From Tenacibaculum sp. SG-28 (GTDB lineage: Bacteria > Bacteroidota > Bacteroidia > Flavobacteriales > Flavobacteriaceae): 64,000 bases of DNA. A model generated the notes under the pieces. It saw only the letters and a program-made list of their open reading frames with translations, had not been told where the DNA came from and made no database searches. Numbering within the stretch: position 1 is the first letter of the stretch; every line of letters starts with the position of its first letter. The translations under genes and the position numbers were made by a program. The DNA is taken from positions 927,483-991,482 of the forward strand of contig NZ_MQVY01000001.1 of the NCBI RefSeq assembly GCF_002954385.1, given 5' to 3'. This document shows, piece after piece, positions 19,286 to 29,737 of the stretch.

Positions 19286-20347
19286 ATGAACAAACCGTAC
19301 CTATATATACTTTTACTTGCCGTTACAATTTTTAGTGCGTGCAGTGAAAATAAAGAAGAAGTTACCTTTAACGAAAAAGACCTAATAAGAGATATCGTTG
19401 AAGGAATTGCGCAACCAAACGTTAGAAATTTCACACAAGAAACAAAAAAACTACAAGATTTTTTCACTTCCTATAACGATGCCAAGACTATTGAAAATTT
19501 GAACATCCTGAAAACACAATGGAAAGCTGTTGCGCTTCAATATTCTCTAGTGTATACATTCAATATCGGAGATGTAAAAAATAGTTTCTTCAAATTAAAA
19601 CTCAATAACTGGCCAGCTACCACAAACGCTATCGAAAATTTTATTCGTGATAAAGATGTTACTGCTGAAAATATTATGAATTTTGGTAGTTCCGCAAAAG
19701 GTATTCCTGGAATAGAATATTTGATATTCTCAGAAAATGTAACGATTACAAATGATAAACTCGTAAATAATACAAAAAGAGTTGCATACCTAGGAGCAAT
19801 TATTGACGAATTGCACAATAATGCGATGGCACAAGAAGCACTTTGGGATACCTATGGAGACTATCTTATCAACAATGAGCAACAGAGTATTAAAGGTTCT
19901 TTTAACCTTTTATTCAATGGCCTTAACAACGTAATTCACTTTGCTGCTGAAACTAAATTGGGTAAACCTGCTGGTTTTATAAAGACCGGAGGTGTAAATT
20001 CAGAAATTTTACAAGCGTATTACAGTACCATGTCCTTAGAACTAATAAAAGCAAATGTAGAAAGTGTAAAAGAAGTATTTTTCAAACCCAACAGTATTAA
20101 TATAGCTAGTAAAATTGATTTTATAACCAAAGATACTGTGCTGTCGGATAAACTAAATACCCAATTTGATCTTATATTAAACGCCATTGCATCTATAGAT
20201 GATCCACTTGTTACCTCTCTCGTGACAGAAAAAGATAAGGTACGCGTTGTATTTGATGAATTGGTTAAATTAGAAATTCTGTTTACCGCCGATGTTAGAA
20301 GTGCGTTGTCCCTTATCATTACTGGAACAGATGGGGACGGGGACTAA
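19286..20347 (+). CDS. Imelysin family lipoprotein 2, degenerate motif
   Basis: A 353-residue lipoprotein (lipobox TIFSACSE) with the imelysin helical fold. The motif position reads GIPGIEYLIF, so the His of GxHxxE is replaced by Pro while Glu remains. The ATG lies one base after the stop of the di-haem gene, which implies translational coupling. It resembles the third imelysin at 28543 more than the canonical one at 16519. It is probably an accessory iron- or substrate-binding partner of the di-haem cytochrome. It ends at a bidirectional terminator. Confidence 0.85.
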   Translation: MNKPYLYILLLAVTIFSACSENKEEVTFNEKDLIRDIVEGIAQPNVRNFTQETKKLQDFFTSYNDAKTIENLNILKTQWKAVALQYSLVYTFNIGDVKNSFFKLKLNNWPATTNAIENFIRDKDVTAENIMNFGSSAKGIPGIEYLIFSENVTITNDKLVNNTKRVAYLGAIIDELHNNAMAQEALWDTYGDYLINNEQQSIKGSFNLLFNGLNNVIHFAAETKLGKPAGFIKTGGVNSEILQAYYSTMSLELIKANVESVKEVFFKPNSINIASKIDFITKDTVLSDKLNTQFDLILNAIASIDDPLVTSLVTEKDKVRVVFDELVKLEILFTADVRSALSLIITGTDGDGD

Positions 20348-20374
20348 TAATAACTAAGAACCTATAATTTTTTC

Positions 20375-20407
20375 AAAAAGCGAGTTTATCATAATACTCG
20401 CTTTTTT
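20375..20407. terminator. Bidirectional terminator between imelysin 2 and fbpC
   Basis: An 11-base stem, AAAAAGCGAGT (20375-20385) pairing with ACTCGCTTTTT (20396-20406), has a 10-base loop and runs of A and T on both sides. It serves the converging imelysin and Fbp transcription units. Confidence 0.8.
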
Positions 20408-21143
20408 AATAGGTAATACTTTTAAACAGGGATGCTATATAGGGAGTTTTCGGATTATTAAAGACCTCTTTAGTCACTCCTTGTTGCAAGAGATTACCGT
20501 CTTTTAAAACTATTATTTCATCAGAAATAGCTAGAGCATCTTTAATATCGTGCGTAACAAAAATTGCAGTGCAATTTGCATTTTTTAAAATTCGAAGAAC
20601 ATCTTCACGTAATTGTTTTCTCAAAATTACATCTAAATTACTAAACGGTTCATCTAATAGTAAAATTTCTGGTTCGGGAGCCAGAGCCCTTGCCAAGGCA
20701 ACACGTTGCTGCTGTCCTCCCGAAAGCTCGTGAGGGTAACGATGCTCAAAACCCGACAAACCAACCAATTCTAAAACCTCACTAATACGATCCTTTTTAT
20801 TTTTATGCGTGGATATTCCATACGCTATATTTTTATAAACTGTGAAGTGTGGAAATAACGCATAATCTTGAAAAACCATACCTACATTTCGATGTTCTGG
20901 ATTCGTAAAACTAGTAGCAGAGGAAACCAAATTATTCTTTAAATAAATTTCTCCCGAATCTAAAACTTCTAAACCAGCAATCAATCGAATTAAGGTGGTT
21001 TTTCCACTTCCGCTTTCACCTACAATAGCTAATACTTTACCATTGGTAAGAGAACATGAAATAGAATCTAAGGCCTTTACCTTTCCTTTGGTAAAAGCTT
21101 TGGAAACATTTTTTACCGTTAATATAATTGCATTAGTGTTCAT
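20406..21143 (-). CDS. fbpC: Iron(III) ABC transporter ATP-binding protein
   Basis: ATPase of an Fbp/Afu-type ferric iron importer, 245 residues. It has Walker A VGESGSGKTTLIRLIAGLE, Q-loop VFQDYALFPHFTVYKN, signature LSGGQQQRVALARALA and Walker B ILLLDEPFSNLD, followed by the H-loop VTHD. It lacks the long C-terminal regulatory domain of larger FbpC proteins. It is third in the order fbpA-fbpB-fbpC, starting 2 bases after fbpB. The specificity for iron rests on fbpA and the surrounding iron genes. Confidence 0.9.
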   Translation of the reverse strand: MNTNAIILTVKNVSKAFTKGKVKALDSISCSLTNGKVLAIVGESGSGKTTLIRLIAGLEVLDSGEIYLKNNLVSSATSFTNPEHRNVGMVFQDYALFPHFTVYKNIAYGISTHKNKKDRISEVLELVGLSGFEHRYPHELSGGQQQRVALARALAPEPEILLLDEPFSNLDVILRKQLREDVLRILKNANCTAIFVTHDIKDALAISDEIIVLKDGNLLQQGVTKEVFNNPKTPYIASLFKSITY

Positions 21144-21145
21144 AC

Positions 21146-22759
21146 TTAGTTTTTAGAAATTAATCGGTTTAAAAAAAGAATAGGTAGAATTCCCGTAAGA
21201 ATAATACATAAAGATGGCAATGCTGCCTCTGCAATCAATTCATCACTAGCGTATTCATAGGCCTTTACTGCGAGCGTATTCACACTGTAAGGCTTTAGAA
21301 TTAGAGTAAGCGGTAATTCTTTCATAACATCTACAAATACTAGTATAAAACTACTAATAATTGCAGGTTTTAACAACGGAAATTGAATTTTATAGAATGT
21401 CTTAAGATTTCCACTTCCTAGCATTTTTGATGCTTCTACCAAAGAGGTTCCTAACTTTAATGCACTTGCCTCTATAGGATTATAAGCAACTGCTGCAAAT
21501 CGAATCGTATAAGCATAGAGTAATGCTATTATGGTTCCGTTCATGAAAAAACCAATCTTTTCATGAAACACAAAATCAAAAACGTTAATTAACCATTTGT
21601 CAAAAAACAAGGTTGGTATTAAAACACCAACAGCAATAACAGCTCCAGGGATAGCATACCCTAAGGTTCCAACTTTGGATAACATATCAAAATAGGAAAG
21701 TCTATTCCATTGCGCAAAAAATAATAAGCCCAATGCTAAAACAACTGTAAAAAAAGCTGCAATAGAAGCAATAAAAAAAGTTTCCATTGCAATCGATAAG
21801 AAATCTGTAGTAAAAACCGATTGAAATGTTAAATACGTCCAATACAATAATTGTAAGACTGGAAAAACAAATCCTACTAAAATAGGAAGCAATACAGCCA
21901 TAAAAAGAAAATATTTACTTTTATTAGGTAAACTTAGTTTTTTTAATTTTGTATGATTTTTAGAAGAATTTGCATACCCAATACGTTTTCGTTGCCATTT
22001 TTCAATTGTAATGAGTACGAGGATAATACCCACTAGTATGGCAGAGAGATAAATAGCAGTCTCTGGTTCCTCAAGCGAAAACCAAGAGCGAAAAATCCCG
22101 GTAGTAAAAGTGGTAACTCCATAATATTTTGCAGCTCCATAATCGTTTAATACTTCCATTAGCACCAATAATAAACCTCCAACAAAAGCAGGACGAGCTA
22201 TTGGTAAAATTATAGTAAAAAAGGTCTTTACTTCGCCAGCTCCTAACAACTTCGAAGCTTCCATTAAATTATTGGATTGGCTTGTGAAAAATGCTCTGGA
22301 AGCAACATAAATGTATGGATATAAGGAAATACTCAAAACAAAAACTAAACCCCAAGAATTCATTACATCTACTTTATACCCCAGGAAAGTCGTTATAAAA
22401 CTACCATAATCAAAAATTCCTGCATAGGCGTATGCAGTAATATAAGAAGGTATTGCTAAGGGAACAATTAATAGCCATTCTATTACCTTTCCATAAGGAA
22501 CTGTATATCTTGAAACAATCCATGCCGCAGAAACTCCAAACAAAAGAGTAAGCAAACTCGTACCAAGTATTAAATAAAAAGTATTCGTTATATAATTAGG
22601 TAATAAATTGGATACGATGTGTTCCCAAGTCTCTCCTGGGCCTTCAAATATTCCAAAAGCGATGGTTAAAATAGGAATTGAGATAAATAAAACAATGGCC
22701 AATAAAAGTATTGACCATTTGTTTGTATCTCTTTTAATAGTATTTATTATGGATACCAT
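21146..22759 (-). CDS. fbpB: Iron(III) ABC transporter permease
   Basis: A 537-residue double-length inner-membrane permease with about twelve hydrophobic helices in two halves. Each half carries an EAA-type ATPase-contact loop: EASKLLGAGEVKTFFTIILP and EASKMLGSGNLKTFYKIQFP. This fused arrangement is typical of FbpB/AfuB permeases. It lies between fbpA (40 bases upstream) and fbpC (2 bases downstream) on the same strand. Confidence 0.92.
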   Translation of the reverse strand: MVSIINTIKRDTNKWSILLLAIVLFISIPILTIAFGIFEGPGETWEHIVSNLLPNYITNTFYLILGTSLLTLLFGVSAAWIVSRYTVPYGKVIEWLLIVPLAIPSYITAYAYAGIFDYGSFITTFLGYKVDVMNSWGLVFVLSISLYPYIYVASRAFFTSQSNNLMEASKLLGAGEVKTFFTIILPIARPAFVGGLLLVLMEVLNDYGAAKYYGVTTFTTGIFRSWFSLEEPETAIYLSAILVGIILVLITIEKWQRKRIGYANSSKNHTKLKKLSLPNKSKYFLFMAVLLPILVGFVFPVLQLLYWTYLTFQSVFTTDFLSIAMETFFIASIAAFFTVVLALGLLFFAQWNRLSYFDMLSKVGTLGYAIPGAVIAVGVLIPTLFFDKWLINVFDFVFHEKIGFFMNGTIIALLYAYTIRFAAVAYNPIEASALKLGTSLVEASKMLGSGNLKTFYKIQFPLLKPAIISSFILVFVDVMKELPLTLILKPYSVNTLAVKAYEYASDELIAEAALPSLCIILTGILPILFLNRLISKN

Positions 22760-22799
22760 CTATAAATTATTAAGGAAATTATAACTAGATGGAATCCTA

Positions 22800-23834
22800 T
22801 TACTTCCAACCTGCAATATCGAAAGTTAGAACAGCCTTTTTATTGTTTTCGCCAAGTTTAGTTAACGATAATTTATCTTCTTTAAAAGTTCCCCAAGAAG
22901 CCAACAGTGCAGATGGATTTACATCCGAATTAACGGGATACTCGTAATTTGCTTTCGCAAAAACTTCTTGTGCTTCTTTACTGGCTAAAAATTCGATAAA
23001 TTTGATTGCATTAGCTTTATTGGGAGCATATCTAGCAACACCAGCACCACTAACGTTTATATGTGTCCCTCTATTCCCTTGGTTTGGAAAAAATATTTGA
23101 ATGCCTTCCCCTGCTTTAACTTCTTCTGGATTCTCCGAATTTAGTAATTTCCCAATGTAATAGGTGTTAACGACAGCAATATCACCTTCTCCTGCAACAA
23201 CAGCTTTTACCTGATCTCTATCGTTACCTTTTGGGGAACGAGCCATATTAGCTACGACTCCTTTTGTCCATTCTGTAGCTGCTTCTTCTCCATCATTAGC
23301 TATAATAGATGCTAATAACGACTGGTTATAAATGTTTCCCGAAGAACGAATAAGTATTCTTTTTTTCCATTTTGGATCTGCTAAGTCTTCGTAAGTAGAT
23401 AAATCTTCTGCAGTAACTTTTTCCGGATTATACACAATTACCCTTGCCCTCTTTGTTAAGGCGAACCAATTGTTATCAACGTCCTTAAGATGTTGTGGAA
23501 TAGTAGCGTCTAAAAAAGTAGAATTAGCTGTTTGCAATAAACCTTTATCTTTTGCACGTACAAGTCTTCCGGCATCAACCGTTATAAGCACATCTGCCGG
23601 AGATTGCTCCCCTTCAGTACTCATTTTTTGTATTAGTTCGTCTGCACTTGCATTAACCACATTTACCTTTATACCTGTTTCCTTTTCGAACGTAGCAAAC
23701 AACTCTTGGTCAGCTTTGTAATGTCTGTGCGTGTAGACATTTACTTGATTTTCTTTTACTGGCTCTTTTTTTACTTCTTTTTTACAAGAAAACATTACCA
23801 TTGCAATGGCAATAAGAGAGAAAGTTTTTTTCAT
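22800..23834 (-). CDS. fbpA: Iron(III)-binding lipoprotein of the Fbp transporter
   Basis: A 344-residue solute-binding protein anchored by a lipobox Cys (MVMFSCKK). The start of the mature fold, VNVYTHRHYKADQELFATFE, and the tyrosine pair in VVNTYYIGKLL correspond to the ferric-ion ligands of the FbpA/FutA family. ETGIKVNVVNASADELIQKM and the PADVLITVDAGRL segment fit the same family. It delivers ferric iron from the periplasm to FbpBC. A TATATTTG box lies about 20 bases upstream of the start. Confidence 0.9.
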   Translation of the reverse strand: MKKTFSLIAIAMVMFSCKKEVKKEPVKENQVNVYTHRHYKADQELFATFEKETGIKVNVVNASADELIQKMSTEGEQSPADVLITVDAGRLVRAKDKGLLQTANSTFLDATIPQHLKDVDNNWFALTKRARVIVYNPEKVTAEDLSTYEDLADPKWKKRILIRSSGNIYNQSLLASIIANDGEEAATEWTKGVVANMARSPKGNDRDQVKAVVAGEGDIAVVNTYYIGKLLNSENPEEVKAGEGIQIFFPNQGNRGTHINVSGAGVARYAPNKANAIKFIEFLASKEAQEVFAKANYEYPVNSDVNPSALLASWGTFKEDKLSLTKLGENNKKAVLTFDIAGWK

Positions 23835-23854
23835 TTTTATAAAGTTTATAGAAA

Positions 23855-23862
23855 CAAATATA
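23855..23862 (-). promoter_or_regulatory. Possible -7 box of the fbpABC operon
   Basis: TATATTTG on the minus strand is an exact match to TAnnTTTG, about 20 bases before the fbpA ATG. No -33 TTG is found at 17-21 bases. An imperfect inverted repeat (TTTAGA-N5-TCTATT, near 23867-23883) lies just upstream. Confidence 0.4.
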
Positions 23863-23895
23863 CGTATTTAGACTTGTTCTATTAATGAAAAAATA

Positions 23896-24623
23896 TCAAG
23901 AAATTTTATCGTATTTACTTTGCCAACTATACTCGCTAAAATTTTTACCTGATGCAGCGCCTAGAAAAAGAATGGCACCAACAACAGACTTAAAAGTAAA
24001 TAGAAATATTACAATGGTGTATGCAATAGCACTCTCTTGGTTGTTAAATGATATATAATACGATAAAGCGGTAAAAAGTATACTAATGAACAACGCTGTT
24101 AATCCGAGTGTTGTTACGTTTTTAATTGCCCAATATTTAAATTTTCGCAACGGATGTAAATCGTTTCCCCATTTGTGTATGAGGTAAAAATAGCCGTTAC
24201 CCATGGGCGCAAATAACAAAGGATCGTCTGCTTTTTTAATTCGAAATAATTCCTGAGGAGCAATAATTTTAAAATTAGAAAATTTTGTATCGTGCAGATT
24301 TTCTAAATCTCTAATCTTGGAAATTGCTTCTTCTGGGTAATCTCCTTTAAATAAACTTGTATCCAAAAATCGCAATCTGTACGTAACACAAATTTGTTTA
24401 ATCTGATCGATATGAAAAATATTTTCGCATCTACATGATCAATATTAAAAACATTGTTTTTATTTTTTCCTCGATCTAATAGCCTAGTCTGGATATCATT
24501 TCTTTTTACATCAAGATCGTAAAATATATTTTGTAACCAATTATTGATATGGTGTTCTTTAATGGTTTTTTTTTGAAGATGGACTAACTTTTCTTTAATG
24601 TCGACAGGTTTAAACATAATCAT
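23896..24623 (-). pseudogene. Unidentified protein with two C-terminal membrane helices, frameshifted
   Basis: Two overlapping frames make one gene. The N-terminal part (24623 to about 24428) reads KEKLVHLQKKTIKEHHINNW and VFNIDHVDA. The second frame continues as ENIFHIDQIKQICVTYRLRF, then LDTSLFKGDYPEEAISKI and two hydrophobic helices near the C-terminus. One missing base near 24425-24428 explains the break; the joined protein would be about 242 residues. I recognise no named domain. It lies between the TonB receptor and fbpA on the same strand. Confidence 0.6.
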
Positions 24624-24708
24624 AAAGTTTTTTTAAAGATACTAACAATTGTAACTACAAGAAAAGAGCTAAAAAAACTACCTATTATTTAGAGTTATTA
24701 CAAATAAG

Positions 24709-27143
24709 CTATATTTTAAATTCTACAGTAACGTAATAGGTTCTTGGTGCTGACGGAATAATTCCAGGACCAGGGTAGCCCGTTGCCCTTCTGGTAAAGT
24801 AATTTTCGTCTAATAAATTATTGACACCTGCCTCAATTTTGAATAATTTGAATTTATACGAAGATGAAAAATCAAATACATCATAAGCCGGAATTTCACC
24901 AATTACCCCGCTTACACCTCCACCTATAGAATTTGACGCATCGGTATACTGTAAAGAGAGATAGGTATATTGCATGGAAGAGGAAAAATTCTTGTATCCA
25001 AATTTAATACCAGTCTTTAAATTAACATCCGGAACAAAAGGCATTTTGTTTCCTTTAATTCCAGGTGCTATAGCCCTTGTATACTCGGTTTTTATAAAAG
25101 AAGAATTTACAAAGTAATTAAACGCATAGTTCGGATTAATATCTAAAATTCTCTGCAGGTTAAAATCCAATAAAGATTCGATTCCGTACACTCGAGAATC
25201 TCCAATATTAGTTCTTAAAAGCCCAGCATAATTAACAGGTGGTATGGTGGTAGATAAAAAATCAATCTTATCATTATAAAATAATGCAAACGCTCCAATA
25301 TCATAAGATACCAATCGTTTATAATTTCCTCTTATACCAATATCGGCTGTAAAACCAGTTTCATCTTTTAAGTTTTCGTCAATTGCATTGGAAGGATTAA
25401 CGATATTCACGTCCGAAAAAGTAATTGAACGATAATTCTGAGAAATATTTCCATACATTTCAATATTACTATTCCATTTGTACTCCATACCTACCCCAAA
25501 TAATACAAACATTCTCTCTTTTGAAATATCATCAAACTCCTCTATTTCTCCAATAGGATTACCTGCACCATCCGTGTTTACCGTTTTCTTAAATCCTTTA
25601 CTTCCAGTTTTAATGTATTCCACTCTAAAACCTGGGGTAATGGATAATTTATCACTTAGGTAGAAGATGTTTTCCCCAAAAAAAGCGATATTCAAATTAG
25701 GATTACTAAAATCAGATTGGTTTTTATAGTTAGGGAATTCCTCTGTTCGCAAGGTAAAATCAGCGTCTGAATTAGCACTACCTGGTCCCTGAATAGAATT
25801 GTTATCTGCTTTGTAAAATTTGGTTCCCAATAAATAGGTGGCTTTTTTATCAAAAAAATTATACGAATCTAAAAATCTAAATTCAAATCCAAAGTTATTA
25901 AAGTCTCCAATTAATAGTTCTCTAACACCGCCAACATCGGATACATCAGCTCTCCTAGTTCGTATGCCGACAGCTTTTCTAGAAGCATTCAAACCAAAAA
26001 ACTCAAACTCATTTTTGTGTTTTCGGAAAATTCATAAAAGTACTTTAAATTATACAAAAGCCAATTTACTTGAAACCAGTTGCGTTCTCTATTGCTCTGG
26101 AACATATCTTCGTTAAACATACTATCCGTTAATCCACCAGGTTGTTGTGCAAGGTATTCTAGGTAAGTAATTTCCGCTTCTAGTTTTGATTTTGAGCTAA
26201 ACTCATATCCAAAATGTGCAAAAGCATTTTTAGAAGAAAATTCCGAATTTGGTCGAAAACCATCTCCTTGTTTATAGTTATAAAATGCAAAATAGGAGAA
26301 TTTATCTTTGGTACCGTTAACGCTGGTGAAATTGGTAAATAAATTATTACTACCAAGAGTATTTCTAGTTTGAAACTCGAAGGTTTTATTTGGGTTTGGT
26401 TTTTTAAAAACAAAATTTACCAATCCGCCAAACTGAGTTCCATATTGAAGTGAGGCGGCTCCTCTAACAATTTGAATTTCTTCCATAGCTTCTGCTGGCG
26501 GCGAATAATAACTCTCTGGATACCCCAGAACATCAGCACTAATATCGTAGCCATTTTGACGCGTGTTAAAATTAGAAGTTCTATTGGGATCTAATCCCCT
26601 ACCTCCTATGTTTAATTGCAAACCTGCATCATCATTCTCAAAGATATTTAAACCAACAACTTGGTTGTAAATTTGTCTGGCGTTATTTGAGGCTAAATTA
26701 GCGGTTGCTTGCCCTACTAAAATAACCTCTGTTTTTTTACCTGCATAAATTGCGGTTTGTTCTACATCTCTTAACCTAGTTAACTCGAATACTTTTCTTT
26801 TTTGTACCGAAATTTCTATCTCTGATAATTCCTCAGAAAAAGATTCTAAAACTACATCCAGTCTGTTCGTTCCCTCAGTAAGATTTAGAGTAATGTTTTT
26901 GATTTTATAGCCATCGCTGTAAAAAGCTACGTTAATTTCCTTCCTCGTGGAAGCCAAACTATACGAACCATCAGAACTAGTATTAGTGACCTTCCCTGTA
27001 TCGCGATCGAAAATCTGTACCTTATTAATGGGTATGTTTTCCTCGGTGGTCACAGTTCCAATAATTGTATATTGTCCATAAGCACTACACGTCATGAACA
27101 ATACTATAGCTAAACTTTTAAATTCCTTTAATTTTAATTTCAT
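24709..27143 (-). pseudogene. FecA-like TonB-dependent receptor, frameshifted
   Basis: Joined length is about 811 residues. The start is MKLKLKEFKSLAIVLFMTC at 27143 with a signal peptide. Then come a carboxypeptidase-like repeat domain (YTIIGTVTTEENIPINKVQI), a plug domain with the FecA-type segment NTRQNGYDISADVLGYPES and VRGAASLQYGTQFGGLVNFV, and a 22-strand barrel ending in an aromatic-rich strand (TYYVTVEFKI). The frame breaks at the A run 25996-26001; one more base gives SLSFFGLNASRKAVG. The product would import a ferric chelate. It overlaps the 3-prime end of the HTTM gene by 26 bases. Confidence 0.88.
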
Positions 27144-28481
27144 GTGTAAAAGGTTTAATCCATTCTTTATGCTTAAAACTCTCTTTTTGCTGGTATAAAT
27201 CAATTTTAGGGTCTATGTACAGGGTACTAAGTCGACCATTTAAAGCAACGTAACTTTCTACGTATACTTCTATATTTTTATGTCCTTGGCTTTTGAAATG
27301 ATCGCCAAGGTAGTGTGCATATTCCAAAATAAAGTCCGGCTGAAAACTCATTTGCTTTTCCTGAAATGACGATAAAAAATCGGTATTATCAACATAAAAG
27401 AAACTACCAGACTTACCGTCTACAATTTTAAAAACAGAATACCCTGCTTTCTCCATGAGCATAACTCTCCAAGAAAAACGATACCCTTCCTCGGTCCAAA
27501 ACAATTCTCCAGGGTATAAAAGGTATCGCCATGGTAGCAACAATTGCATACCAAAAAAAGAACTAAACATACCGTACGCATACCTTTTCCAAGTTTTGTA
27601 AATTCAAATCTTTCAGAGGTAACCATACCTTCCGATGGAAATGGTACTATTTGTTTAAATAAGCCTATTAGCTTAAGGTGAAATTTGGCATCAAAAAATA
27701 TTAATGTTCCAACTATCATTATGTATGGAAACATTCCGATAGGAAAGAGAACACGGGTAAAAACGTGAAATACTACGACTAGAAAAAAAGCAAACCCTCT
27801 TGTCTTCTTAAAAACCAACAAAAAAGGAATAGTCAGATCATAAATTGCACCAGACCAACTCATGGCATAGTGAAACCATTCTTGTTGCATTAAATTCTGT
27901 CCTATTAAGGGTAAATCATATTTAGAAGGAAGCCATATTTTAAGTGGCATAGCGCGAAACATCCAATCGGTATTTAGCTTTGCAAGGCCCGCGTAAAAGT
28001 ATACGATACCTAATAACAATTTGATACTGTCTATGGTCCATTTAGGGACGGATAAATACTCTTGCTTTTTTTGGTAAGCATCTATAGAATAATAGACATT
28101 TGCAGGTAAAAAAATGAGTAAAAAACTAAGGATACTAATGAAATAATAATGGTTTAAATAGGTAGTTTTATCCATTAATTCTATGTAAGTAAAACTCAGA
28201 AAAAAAACTACGATAGCAATTCTATATTTGTATCCTAATGCTATAAATATTGCTGCAATCGCACAAATAGCAAATAGTACATATGTGAAAGAACCTAAAG
28301 GTTTAACCCATTCAAAGCCATAGTAAGAAAAGTGAAATTTTGGCGTAAGATACAATTTCTCAATCCAACCTTGGTGCCAAAAGCGTACGATACTAAGCAG
28401 CATCATAACACCAAAAAGTATGCGGAACGAGGCCAACGGAGCCGCACTGTATTGTTTTCTAAAATAAACTTTAAATAGCAT
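27118..28481 (-). pseudogene. HTTM-domain, vitamin K-dependent gamma-carboxylase-like membrane enzyme, frameshifted
   Basis: Joined length is about 454 residues. It has an N-terminal membrane domain of several helices and a C-terminal soluble part (WTEEGYRFSWRVMLMEKAG). Two segments align with human GGCX: DKTTYLNHYYF (its catalytic His160 region, here near residue 110) and YFYAGLAKLNTDW (its catalytic Lys218 region, here near residue 167). Both residues are conserved. The frame breaks at the A run 27553-27559; one extra base joins VCLVLFFGMQLLLPWRYLLY. The gene sits between an imelysin and a TonB receptor, which it overlaps. Confidence 0.85.
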
Positions 28482-28492
28482 ATAATTATAAA

Positions 28493-28520
28493 AAAACTGT
28501 CTGGTTTAACAGACAGTTTT
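28493..28520 (-). terminator. Terminator after imelysin 3
   Basis: An 11-base perfect stem, AAAACTGTCTG (28493-28503) with CAGACAGTTTT (28510-28520), is followed on the minus strand by a T7 run. It lies between imelysin 3 and the HTTM gene, which starts only 12 bases further on, so it may act as a partial terminator setting relative levels within one operon. Confidence 0.7.
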
Positions 28521-28542
28521 AATATGGTTAATAATAATTATT

Positions 28543-29646
28543 TTAGTCACCATCTGCATCTACATAATCTACGCGTACATTAAATGCCTGCAGCATATCA
28601 ACTTTTAGCATTACAACAGCTTTTTGTAATTCATCATATGCCGATAACATCGCACTATTGTCGGTGTTTATCTGGTTGTAAAAGTTATTGTCTAGAGTAT
28701 TAATTTGTGTTTGCGCAGTATTGAATTGATTGTTGATATTAGCAGCAAGTGTTGCATTATCTAAGGCCTCAAGGTATTCTTTAAAGCCAGGTCCTGGATT
28801 GCGTAATACACCATAACTTTCTCCATTAAAAAGCCTTTTTATAGAGGTTAAAGCTCGCATTGCAAGTTCTTTGGAAACTTCCTGATTGTAATACCCTTCC
28901 ACTTTCTCAGGTAATGGCGTGTTTGAAAAATTTCCTGCTGGAATTCCAAATTTATTAGCTCTAAGAAGTTTTTCGTAATAGAATATAAAGTCGTTAACAA
29001 ATTTATTTAAAGAACTTGTGGCTGTGTTACCAGAATTACTAACAAACTCATCTCTATACCCTCCTTGCCAATCATTTACTATTGCCGTAGTTATTTCTGT
29101 CATTTTAGAAAGAATATCATTGGCATATTTTCGATATCCAGCAGCATTTACATCGGTGGTAAACTTAGCCACTATTGCCGTATCGGTTTCTCCTAATCCA
29201 AAAAATAAATAATCCAGTGCTTGAAAACCTTGTGAATCATGGTAATTAGAATTGGAAAAATCGTAATTTCCACTTTCTATATTAGATTCAATTTCATCCG
29301 AGGAAGTAGGATAAATATTAATGAAATTTACAAAACCAATCTCCTCTGCTTTACCGATATTAAAAACGGCAACATCTTGCCAAGCTTTTAAAGCCTCCAA
29401 CCAAGAAGTCCTTACCTCCTCTAAAGAATTTTCATCTGCAGATGCAGTAAAAGTTGTTGTTTTTTCTTGTAATGTTTTTAGTTTTTCATCGAAATTAGCA
29501 AAAGCAGGAATAATAATATTGTCTGCAACGTTGGTTAAAATCTTACTTCTATCGTAGTTGTCGTCTGGTGTATCAGGATCCTCTGAAGAAGAGCTACATG
29601 CTACGGATAATGAGGTTATTAAAAGAAAATATAAAAAATTTTTCAT
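28543..29646 (-). CDS. Imelysin family lipoprotein 3, degenerate motif
   Basis: A 367-residue lipoprotein (lipobox LSVACSSSSED) with an acidic linker followed by the imelysin helical fold. The motif position reads GFQALDYLFFG: His is replaced by Gln and Glu by Asp. It also shows LEALKAWQDVAVFNIG and NIYPTSSDEIESNI, typical of the imelysin-like group of marine Bacteroidota. It is located between the DUF4856 lipoprotein and the HTTM enzyme on the same strand. A periplasmic iron- or ligand-binding role is inferred from context only. Confidence 0.87.
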   Translation of the reverse strand: MKNFLYFLLITSLSVACSSSSEDPDTPDDNYDRSKILTNVADNIIIPAFANFDEKLKTLQEKTTTFTASADENSLEEVRTSWLEALKAWQDVAVFNIGKAEEIGFVNFINIYPTSSDEIESNIESGNYDFSNSNYHDSQGFQALDYLFFGLGETDTAIVAKFTTDVNAAGYRKYANDILSKMTEITTAIVNDWQGGYRDEFVSNSGNTATSSLNKFVNDFIFYYEKLLRANKFGIPAGNFSNTPLPEKVEGYYNQEVSKELAMRALTSIKRLFNGESYGVLRNPGPGFKEYLEALDNATLAANINNQFNTAQTQINTLDNNFYNQINTDNSAMLSAYDELQKAVVMLKVDMLQAFNVRVDYVDADGD

Positions 29647-29660
29647 GTTATTTATTACTA

Positions 29661-29675
29661 TTTATTCTAAATAAA
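29661..29675. promoter_or_regulatory. Candidate operator before imelysin 3
   Basis: TTTATT-CTA-AATAAA is a 6-3-6 palindrome 14 bases upstream of the ATG at 29646. The core matches the palindromes at 16431 and 31036. Here it would lie downstream of a weak TATCTTTA box (29687-29680), a repressor-like position. Confidence 0.4.
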
Positions 29676-29687
29676 GTGTAAAGATAA

Positions 29688-29719
29688 AAAAAAGTAGCTG
29701 AAAATTCAGCTACTTTTTT
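29688..29719 (-). terminator. Terminator of the DUF4856 gene
   Basis: The palindrome AAAGTAGCTGAA/TTCAGCTACTTT with flanking A and T runs forms a strong hairpin with a T-rich tail on the minus strand, 18 bases beyond the DUF4856 stop codon. Confidence 0.75.
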
Positions 29720-29737
29720 ATAAAATATAAAAGTTAA

